26,044 nt of DNA from a virus, in IMG/VR virus record IMGVR_UViG_3300015360_002539, positions 1 to 26,044 of that record; one strand, given 5' to 3'. The translations under genes were made by a program, and so were the position numbers. Of the stretch, positions 1 through 5,495 are shown piece after piece. The stretch's first letter is position 1, and each line of letters opens with the position of its first letter. The notes beneath the pieces are model-generated. The model was not told the DNA's origin, made no database searches, and was given only the letters and a program-made list of their open reading frames with translations.

Positions 1-176
1 CCCAGACGCTGGCCGGCGAGGGCGTGCGCTGCATGTCGGATGTGGCCATGCTGGATGTGGTGGGCAAAACCGAAACACTCGGCAAAGGACGGGTTATCCT
101 GAATCCTCCGGCGCAATGGAGCGTGGATCGGGCCTCGGCTGCCGTGGAATCAACCGTCCAGGCTGCGGGGAAATAA
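1..176 (+). CDS. 3' end of an unrecognised host gene (partial)
   Basis: An open frame enters from the left edge (first full codon at base 3) and ends at TAA 174-176, giving 57 residues. The end reads 'VILNPPAQWSVDRAS' and is followed only 7 bases later by the acetyltransferase start, so the two are probably co-transcribed. I do not recognise the family from this fragment. A role in surface glycan synthesis is suggested only by its neighbours. Confidence 0.6.
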   Translation, partial: QTLAGEGVRCMSDVAMLDVVGKTETLGKGRVILNPPAQWSVDRASAAVESTVQAAGK

Positions 177-183
177 TCCGGCA

Positions 184-861
184 ATGAAGGCACTCAAGAG
201 ACTGGGGAAGAAGCTCGGCGGGGACGAGACGCCGGAGATTCCCGGCGTGCGCCTGGGCGAGCGGGTGAACGTCCGTTACGCGCAATTGTCCGCGGCCGGG
301 GCAAACTCCATCGACGAAGGATCCAAGGTCAGTGGAAAGATTTCTCTCGGCTACGCCACGACCATCGGGCGTTACGCGGAACTGGTGGGTGGGACCATCA
401 GCATCGGCAGCTATTGTTCGCTCGCCCCGCATGTGGCGGTTTATGCTCTGAATCATCCGCTGAATCATCTGACCACCTACATCGGGCAAGGGTTGTGGAA
501 GGGTGAATTGAAGAAGCATCAAACCCCGCAATCGGTGAAGATTGGCAGCGACGTATGGCTCGGCCACGGCGCGATTGTGCTGGCCGGCGTGGAGATTGGC
601 GATGGCGCGGTCATCGGGGCCGGGGCCGTGGTCTCGAAGAACATCCCGCCGTTCACGGTGGCGGTGGGCAATCCGGCGCGCGTGATCAAGCGGCGTTTCA
701 ATGAGGAGATCGCCGCGCTGCTGCTGCAACTCAAGTGGTGGCAGATGCGCCCGGACGAGTTGCGGGCGATGGAGGAACTGTTTCATCTCGATTATGTGGC
801 GGAGCCGAAGCGCGCGGCCGAGCAGCTTCGGCGCTGGCTTGCGCCCGCGAACAAGTCCTGA
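184..861 (+). CDS. Hexapeptide-repeat O-acetyltransferase (CatB/WbbJ-like)
   Basis: This 225-residue protein is a left-handed beta-helix acyltransferase, a family that usually moves an acetyl group from acetyl-CoA to a sugar hydroxyl in the cytoplasm. Hexapeptide-type repeats run from about residue 45 to 165. The region with H91 and H95 ('ALNHPLNH') is where the catalytic histidine sits in this family, and the segment 'IGSDVWLGHGAIVLAGV' followed by 'VAVGNPARVIKRRF' is a family hallmark. The C-terminal 60 residues are helical. The ATG start lies 7 bases after the upstream gene, and the next gene starts 28 bases downstream, so this looks like an operon for a surface polysaccharide. The sugar substrate cannot be read from the sequence. 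Confidence 0.9.
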   Translation: MKALKRLGKKLGGDETPEIPGVRLGERVNVRYAQLSAAGANSIDEGSKVSGKISLGYATTIGRYAELVGGTISIGSYCSLAPHVAVYALNHPLNHLTTYIGQGLWKGELKKHQTPQSVKIGSDVWLGHGAIVLAGVEIGDGAVIGAGAVVSKNIPPFTVAVGNPARVIKRRFNEEIAALLLQLKWWQMRPDELRAMEELFHLDYVAEPKRAAEQLRRWLAPANKS

Positions 862-889
862 ACCACGGCTTGAGGAATTTTTGAAAGAT

Positions 890-2347
890 ATGACGACGCT
901 CGAACCAAATGGAACGCATGTGAATGGCTCGTCTCCCGGAGTGCGCCCGCGCATTGTGGTGCTCTCGTCATCGCTGTTGACGGATCGGATGCTGATGTAT
1001 TCGCGCTTTCAAGAGCGCCTGGCGGAGCTGGCTGACGGTCGCGTGTGGACGATGTCGGCGCGGAATCCGGATTTTGCCGCGCCCAAGGCCGTGGAGGGCT
1101 GCCCCATCGAGCCGCTGCCCGAACTGCGGCCCTTCAAGGAATTTCCCTACAATTACCTGCGCCGGCTCAATGAGATGACCTGGGACTACGCCCAGCAAAC
1201 GCCCAGCCGCCTGAGCATCCGCAAGAATCTTCCGCAACGCGAGAACACCCTGGTGCGCCAGTTTCAATGGCCGGCGCGGCTGCTGGCGGGCCTGGGCGTC
1301 GAGCAGCCGCTGGAGAACTGGCTGGAGCGCCTTTGCCTGGGGTATCCCCGCAGCTTCGAGACGCTGGAAAAATTCAAGGCCAATCCCCCGGATGTGGTGG
1401 TCACGACCGGCCCGCATCGTTACGAGGAGCCGGCCATGATCGCCGCGGCCAAGAATCTCGGCATCCCGGTGCTGGCGTTCATCACCTCTTGGGACAATCT
1501 CTCGACCAAGCACCGGATGGTGCTGAAGTACGACGGCTTCATCGTCTGGTCGGAACAGATGGAGAAGGATCTGCACGAATTTTATCCGCAGTCGCGCGGC
1601 TTGCCGGTCTATCGCGTGGGCGCGCCGCAATTCGATGTCTTCTTCAATGATGAGTTCCGCCAGACGAAGGAGGAATGGTGCGCCGAGAACGGGTTGCGGC
1701 CCGAGTTGCCCGTCATCCTGCACGGGCTTGGCTCGCCCAATCTTGTGCCGGGTGAATTCCTGGCGGCGTTGCATCTGGCGCGGCAGGTTGCCGACGGAAA
1801 GCTCGGCGACGTGCAGCTCGTCATTCGTCCGCATCCGCTCTTCGAGACCGGGAAGGAATCGCAGCAGATGATGGATTTCGGGCCGAGGGTGATCCTGCAA
1901 AAGACCGGCCAGGCCGGATCCAAGCTCTCGTCGCGTTCGCTGGACCGGCAGCAAATCGTGAACTGGGTGAACACCTTCCGCCATTGCGACGTGCTGGTGA
2001 ACATTTTTTCCACGGTGGCGGTGGATGCCGCCATTTTCGACAAGCCCGTGGTGAACCTCGACTACGATCCTTCCTCGGCGCAGGATCGGGCCGGACTGAT
2101 TCATGACATCAACCATGTGTGGAATCATTTCAAGCCCATCACCGAATCCGGCGGGATGTGGATTGTGAAGAGCAACGAGGAGATGGTCGGCGCCGTCCGC
2201 GCCTATCTCAAGGATCCATCCCTGCACCGGCAAAAGCGGAGATGGATCGCCGAGCACGTTTGTGGTTACATTGACGGCCGCTGCGGGGAACGCATGGCGG
2301 AGGCGATGGCGGATTTCGCCTCCCGGCACTCACGGAAGCGACGGTAA
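890..2347 (+). CDS. GT-B-like glycosyltransferase / capsule-polysaccharide-type protein
   Basis: The 485-residue product starts at ATG 890, with purine-rich 'GAGGAA' and 'TGAAAG' just upstream; longer readings of the frame overlap the acetyltransferase and are unlikely. The central part has the pattern of a GT-B fold: 'PDVVVTTGPHRYEEPAMIAAAKNLGIPV', then 'FITSWDNLSTKH' and 'YDGFIVWSEQMEKDL', in which an older glycan chain or nucleotide-sugar donor is normally handled. The C-terminal half contains 'LVIRPHPLF', 'CDVLVNIFSTVAVDAAIFDKP' and 'VVNLDYD', motifs shared with CDP-glycerol and capsule glycosyltransferase-type proteins. No signal peptide or membrane segment is evident, so it is probably cytoplasmic. 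Donor and acceptor are unknown. Confidence 0.75.
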   Translation: MTTLEPNGTHVNGSSPGVRPRIVVLSSSLLTDRMLMYSRFQERLAELADGRVWTMSARNPDFAAPKAVEGCPIEPLPELRPFKEFPYNYLRRLNEMTWDYAQQTPSRLSIRKNLPQRENTLVRQFQWPARLLAGLGVEQPLENWLERLCLGYPRSFETLEKFKANPPDVVVTTGPHRYEEPAMIAAAKNLGIPVLAFITSWDNLSTKHRMVLKYDGFIVWSEQMEKDLHEFYPQSRGLPVYRVGAPQFDVFFNDEFRQTKEEWCAENGLRPELPVILHGLGSPNLVPGEFLAALHLARQVADGKLGDVQLVIRPHPLFETGKESQQMMDFGPRVILQKTGQAGSKLSSRSLDRQQIVNWVNTFRHCDVLVNIFSTVAVDAAIFDKPVVNLDYDPSSAQDRAGLIHDINHVWNHFKPITESGGMWIVKSNEEMVGAVRAYLKDPSLHRQKRRWIAEHVCGYIDGRCGERMAEAMADFASRHSRKRR

Positions 2348-2390
2348 GGCAAGGATCGGCGCCATCGGCACAACTATCATCTTGAAATCT

Positions 2391-3051
2391 ATGACGTATC
2401 AAAAATCAGAAACTAAAACGGGGCTGGTTCCGACCAGCCAGTTCACTCGCGACGGCTACGCCCTGTTGCAGGGGTCCGTCCCGCAGCAAGCGGTTCTCGA
2501 CCTGTATCAAACGGTCGTCCTGCTCATCCAGCGCTACGACGAGTCCTTGAGCGGGACCGAGTTCGAGCGGTTGATGTCCGCGCCGCCCTGGACCGATTCG
2601 GGATTCAACGGGCGGTTGATCGCGTTGCGTGCCGACCAGGCCAAGATGTTCGGCATGGTCTATGACGTGGTCCAGCTTTCCACCGCCATGCATCGCCTGT
2701 GCGTGGAGCCGCAACTTCTGGCGGCCGTCGGGCACGCGTGGGGGGTCGATCCCAAGGCTCTTGCCGTGACCGGCCACATGCTGCGCATGGACCCGCCGCA
2801 CGACACGCGCAACAGCCTCGACTGGCACCAGGATTCCTCCTATTACGAGCAAAACCTCGCCGGTGAAAACGGAATGGTGGTCTGGATTCCGATGCACCAC
2901 GTCGATGAGAAGAACGGCTCGCTGCTGGTCTGTCCGGGCAGCCATCACGAGGGGCAGGTCGAAGCCGTGCTCAGCGACCCCTCCGACGCCTCGATGTCCC
3001 GCCAGCGCCGCGTGCCGCAGGGCAGCACCTCGGATATGGTGATTTCTAGGT
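2391..3051 (+). pseudogene. Phytanoyl-CoA dioxygenase family gene, 3' end cut off by the prophage
   Basis: About 218 residues of a PhyH-family Fe(II)/2-oxoglutarate oxygenase are readable from ATG 2391. The HxD iron-binding pair is present (H146, D148 in 'DWHQDSSYYEQN'), as is the family motif 'LLVCPGSHHEG' near residues 180-188. The protein normally continues for another 60-90 residues carrying the distal iron-binding His and the 2-oxoglutarate-binding Arg; both are absent, because the sequence changes to AT-richer prophage-end DNA after 'QGSTSDMV'. An open frame reads on to 3386 but with no family resemblance. The truncated product should be inactive. Its place after two glycan genes hints at a hydroxylase or tailoring enzyme of the same locus. 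Confidence 0.82.
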
Positions 3052-3256
3052 TGTTTTGGCTTGTTCTGACTGATTCCATTGGTTTTTTCCACAGGAAAAC
3101 AGACGGTGGCAGGCGGATTTGTTCTGAATGGGTCTTTTCAACCCGTCGCGGCGGGGGCGCTGGGGCTTCGCCTGGCGGGCGCTTAAATCGCAATTCCACA
3201 GTCGAAAACCCACACCTTTTTCGTCTTTCTTTTGGTTTTCATCAGACCCATTCAGG
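3052..3256. promoter_or_regulatory. Prophage left end with repeated putative transposase-binding sites
   Basis: Two direct copies of 'TTGTTCTGA' start at 3061 and 3120, the first preceded by a related decamer (TTGTTTTGGC at 3051). A 12-base piece of the second site, CTGAATGGGTCT (3124-3135), recurs inverted at 3244-3255. Mu attL likewise holds three MuA-binding sites of mixed orientation. The stretch 3052-3301 has no convincing gene and is AT-richer than its surroundings. Calling these sites MuA-binding is inference from their position and repetition. Confidence 0.6.
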
Positions 3257-3280
3257 CAAAAGTGACAGCTGTCACTTTTG
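3257..3280. terminator. 24-bp perfect palindrome, probable bidirectional terminator
   Basis: All 24 bases are self-complementary: four A after the first C, a GTGAC-AGCT-GTCAC core, then four T and a G. Read in either direction this is a short hairpin preceded by an A run and followed by a T run, the layout of a bidirectional intrinsic terminator. It lies 21 bases beyond the stop of the leftward gene 3302-3907, between the lysogeny unit and the prophage end. An operator is the alternative. Confidence 0.5.
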
Positions 3281-3290
3281 GCAAATCATT
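3275..3290. repeat. 16-bp direct repeat, copy 1
   Basis: CTTTTGGCAAATCATT occurs here and again at 3925-3940 (18 of 20 bases match when extended leftwards). Read leftwards, copy 1 follows the stop of the moron gene and copy 2 overlaps the stop of the repressor, so the two copies bracket the moron gene exactly. Confidence 0.85.
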
Positions 3291-3301
3291 GGGCTTTTCA
3301 A

Positions 3302-3907
3302 TCACTTCATCGAGAATCCGAATATCCCCATCTTCCCCACCGATTTACCCGAATACTCATCTTTCAGCTCGACGAACCTCGCCTGAGGTTCCTTGCCTTG
3401 GACATAGCCCAGCAACAGCGCCGTCGCCCTCTTTTTTTCGTCGAACGGCAGTAGATAAAACCCGGTCGATACTGAGGCCGTCACCTGCGCGCCGCGCCAG
3501 CTGATCGTCGGGAAGATTGTGAGCAATTCCTTTTCGATGATCTTCTCCGTTTTCTCCTGGTGCGCGAGCCGGGCGGCAGCGACAGCCGCCTCCCATGATT
3601 CCGTCGCCGCATACGCCTCGCGATTTGCCTTCAACTGCGCCTCGATTTTCCAACGCCAGGTCAACTGTAGCCGCTCCATTTCCGCTTCTGGAATCGCCGC
3701 CCACTTCACCATTCCCATCGGGGTGTTGGAGGTCGCGCCCCACGTCAGGCCGAGTTTGTCCTGGTGCAGGAGAAACACATTGGTGAAGACGCGCCCCACC
3801 GTGTTGGTGAACGTCTCCCGCCGGCCATCGAGCGAAACCTTTTCCTCCGCGCCGCGGGCCGTCACGGCTGCCATCGCGCACATTCCAATCACGATCCAAT
3901 CCTTCAT
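3302..3907 (-). CDS. Secreted protein of the lysogeny region (candidate moron)
   Basis: I chose ATG 3905-3907 because the product (201 residues) then begins with a Sec-type signal peptide: 'MKDWIVIGMCAMAAVTARGA', one early basic residue, a hydrophobic core and small residues before a likely cut near residue 17-22. A longer reading frame upstream overlaps the repressor. Residues about 35-70 ('GRVFTNVFLLHQDKLGLTW' then 'MVKWAAIPEAEMERL') fit a short beta-rich domain I associate with verrucomicrobial secreted proteins. A helical, charged stretch follows (about 85-130). The gene lies 28 bases downstream of the repressor on the same strand, so it is probably expressed during lysogeny. Such genes often alter the host envelope or block superinfection; that role is only inferred here. 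Confidence 0.7.
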   Translation of the reverse strand: MKDWIVIGMCAMAAVTARGAEEKVSLDGRRETFTNTVGRVFTNVFLLHQDKLGLTWGATSNTPMGMVKWAAIPEAEMERLQLTWRWKIEAQLKANREAYAATESWEAAVAAARLAHQEKTEKIIEKELLTIFPTISWRGAQVTASVSTGFYLLPFDEKKRATALLLGYVQGKEPQARFVELKDEYSGKSVGKMGIFGFSMK

Positions 3908-3924
3908 GTTTTTCTCAGCTTTCT

Positions 3925-3940
3925 CTTTTGGCAAATCATT
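3925..3940. repeat. 16-bp direct repeat, copy 2
   Basis: Second copy of the sequence at 3275-3290. It covers the last codons of the repressor gene and the start of the 28-base gap before the moron gene. Recombination between copies would delete the moron cleanly. Confidence 0.85.
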
Positions 3941-4349
3941 CGTCCAATTGCTTGTAAATGACCGGATCGGACGGCGGCCTAATGTCCTTGGATTCCGTTC
4001 GGCGGCCGTCCATCGCGGCCTCAATAGTTGTGAGTTTTTCTTCGGCGCGAAGAGCGCGTTGCATCCAGTGTTCAACGCTGGATTGGGGGCCCTCTTTAAT
4101 GACGGGCCGCAACACCTCCAATTGCGCGCCGGTTAAAAACTCAACATCGCAATTAAGTTCACGCGCCAACGCGCGTAGATTTCCGCCCGTGATGCCCGAT
4201 CCGCCGCGCCAATTCGATAGAGCGGCGGGCGAGACCCCAAGCTTGGCCGCCAATTCGTTTCCGTCGCGCCCGCGATCCACCATGAGCTTTTCGATTCGCT
4301 CTGAAATGTTTTTAATAATCACTGAACTTTTATTTTGACACGCTGCCAA
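3936..4349 (-). CDS. XRE-family helix-turn-helix repressor (Mu c analogue by position)
   Basis: The product has a textbook XRE (Cro/C1) helix-turn-helix: 'DGNELAAKLGVSPAALSNWRGGSGI' with 'TGGNLRALARELNCDVEFLTG' completing the domain within the first 75 residues. The remaining half is helical and charged, with no peptidase motif. The longest frame begins at TTG 4347-4349 (137 aa); GTG 4320-4322 would give 128 aa and keep the whole domain. Neither has a clear ribosome-binding site. It is divergent from the Ner-like gene with only about 35 bases between them, so it should control lysogeny by binding that intergenic region. Note that Mu's own repressor has a different, winged-helix DNA-binding domain. 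Confidence 0.85.
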   Translation of the reverse strand: MAACQNKSSVIIKNISERIEKLMVDRGRDGNELAAKLGVSPAALSNWRGGSGITGGNLRALARELNCDVEFLTGAQLEVLRPVIKEGPQSSVEHWMQRALRAEEKLTTIEAAMDGRRTESKDIRPPSDPVIYKQLDE

Positions 4350-4363
4350 AAAACGAATAAACT
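4335..4363 (+). promoter_or_regulatory. Putative early promoter (Pe) with small inverted repeat
   Basis: TTGACA at 4335-4340 is followed after 17 bases by TAAACT at 4358-4363, a plausible sigma-70-type promoter firing rightwards into the Ner-like gene at 4385. The -35 box lies inside the repressor's 5' end if the TTG start is used. An imperfect inverted repeat CGAAT-AAA-CTTCG (4354-4366) covers the -10 box and could be an operator for the repressor or the Ner-like protein. Confidence 0.5.
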
Positions 4364-4384
4364 TCGTTCAGATTTATACACCAG

Positions 4385-4579
4385 ATGAACCGAAGATCAA
4401 GAACTGAATATCGACAGATGAGAGCGGAGTTGATGGCGCGCGGGTATTCCATTCGCGCCTGGTCTCGCGAGCGGGGGCTTGCCACCGGCTCCGTCTACAA
4501 TTCGCTGCGCGGCCTTCGCAACGGACCACGCGCCCACGCGATCCGCGTGGCCCTTCGATCATTTCTGCACGCCGCCTGA
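4385..4579 (+). CDS. Ner-like small DNA-binding protein
   Basis: This 64-residue basic protein contains 'RAELMARGYSIRAWSRERG' followed by 'LATGSVYNSLRGLRNG', which matches the arrangement in Mu Ner and the Nlp/SfsB group: a helix-turn-helix with 'G-S-R-S-R--G----S--N-L' spacing. Ner normally shuts down early and repressor promoters to favour lytic growth. The position fits: it is the first rightward gene after the divergent repressor. The start is ATG 4385, 22 bases after the putative -10 box; no strong Shine-Dalgarno is visible. The next gene begins 2 bases after its stop. Confidence 0.75.
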   Translation: MNRRSRTEYRQMRAELMARGYSIRAWSRERGLATGSVYNSLRGLRNGPRAHAIRVALRSFLHAA

Positions 4580-4581
4580 TC

Positions 4582-4797
4582 ATGGACCTCGACGCACACG
4601 AACTCTGGGTTGCGGCTTTCACCGCGGCGGAATCACTGGACGGCGCCCGCCGCGCGCGCATCTACCGGGCACTCTCCCGCCTTGAGATCGACGTGGAGAG
4701 GGCCGCCAGACTCCGCGGCCTTGCCGCAGATTTTTTGGCTCTCGAAGATCGTTCTCGTGCCCTCAAGTTCAGCAAACTTAATCAGATTTCAGCATGA
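4582..4797 (+). CDS. Small early phage protein, unknown
   Basis: A 71-residue protein, mostly alpha-helical by composition ('AAFTAAESLDGARRARIYRAL', 'LRGLAADFLALEDRSRAL'). It shares a 4-base ATGA overlap with the next gene (stop 4795-4797, start 4794) and follows the Ner-like gene after 2 bases, so it belongs to the early operon. I do not recognise a family. Confidence 0.6.
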   Translation: MDLDAHELWVAAFTAAESLDGARRARIYRALSRLEIDVERAARLRGLAADFLALEDRSRALKFSKLNQISA

Positions 4798-5027
4798 ACA
4801 AACCCGCCCTTAAAAAAGACACCGCCCTGGCCGCCGCCGTCGCCATCATCCACGTCGCCGTCAATGAGGCGGATGATCTGGCCGAGAAGGCTGTGCGCAA
4901 GGCGTTGCACGTCGGCGCGCTGCTCATCGAGATCAAGCCCTTGGTGGGCCATGGGAACTTTCAGCACTGGCTGTCCGATACATTCGGGCGAAATAAATAC
5001 CGGACTCTCTCGCGTGGATGGAGCTGA
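4794..5027 (+). CDS. DUF3102-like early protein, N-terminal part (probable frameshift)
   Basis: The 77-residue frame contains 'DLAEKAVRKALHVGALLIEIKPLVGHGNFQHWLSDTFG', which resembles the DUF3102 pattern of phage and plasmid proteins: a helix with 'A---A---G--L-EAK', then 'HG-W--WL---F'. In such proteins the chain continues into 'S-RTA-RWMELA'. Here it reads 'NKYRTLSRGWS' and stops, while the next frame, starting at 5018, reads 'MELTQRVIEASG'. Adding one base after 'CTCTCGCG' near 5013 would restore '...RTLSRWMELTQRV...' as a single 224-residue protein. So this is probably one gene broken by a 1-base deletion or a sequence error. Confidence 0.6.
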   Translation: MNKPALKKDTALAAAVAIIHVAVNEADDLAEKAVRKALHVGALLIEIKPLVGHGNFQHWLSDTFGRNKYRTLSRGWS

Positions 5028-5467
5028 CCCAGCGCGTCATTGAGGCCTCCGGCTATCAGACGCGGGCGCTGTCGTTGCCCGTGTCCGACATTGTTGCACC
5101 CGACGCGGCCGGGCTGGACGCCTCGGCGCTAGAAGCGCGGCAACTTTTTTTTGACTTTACGGCCGCCAAGACGATCCGGGATTGCCTCGCCAGCATCGTC
5201 GTCGATGGGCAGGAGGCGCACGCCATCACCCGCGCGCACAATGGCCGCACCGTGGGCGGATTCAGGGGGGAGGATCGCAAGGACTGGCCGAGATTTATCA
5301 ACGTCCACTTTGGCGACATCGCGCAGCACTTCTGCAGCTTCAAAAGTTTCACCGGCGCGCAGATCGATGCCATCACTGTTCACGCCAAACGCTGGGTGGC
5401 CAAGTTGCCCACGGTGTTTTTGCAAACCCTCAAAAACATCATCGCGGAAGAGCTGAAAACCCGCTGA
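5018..5467 (+). CDS. DUF3102-like early protein, C-terminal part
   Basis: This 149-residue frame overlaps the previous one by 10 bases and has no ribosome-binding site of its own before ATG 5018. 'MELTQRVIEASGY' continues the DUF3102-like helix of the upstream frame. The rest ('FDFTAAKTIRDCLASIVVDG', 'WPRFINVHFGDIAQHFCSFK') is unrecognised. The whole could be a small early regulator or replication accessory protein. It ends 28 bases before the transposase start. Confidence 0.6.
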   Translation: MELTQRVIEASGYQTRALSLPVSDIVAPDAAGLDASALEARQLFFDFTAAKTIRDCLASIVVDGQEAHAITRAHNGRTVGGFRGEDRKDWPRFINVHFGDIAQHFCSFKSFTGAQIDAITVHAKRWVAKLPTVFLQTLKNIIAEELKTR

Positions 5468-5495
5468 TTTCCGACCTCTGAACTTCCCCCCCAAC

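Noticed and set aside
2262-3386. Full 374-codon frame taken as an intact dioxygenase
   Set aside because: Family similarity begins at ATG 2391 and stops near 3040; the rest reads prophage-end DNA containing repeated sites and a palindrome.
5000-5030. Programmed frameshift joining the two DUF3102-like frames
   Set aside because: No slippery heptamer or stimulatory hairpin is visible; a missing base is simpler.
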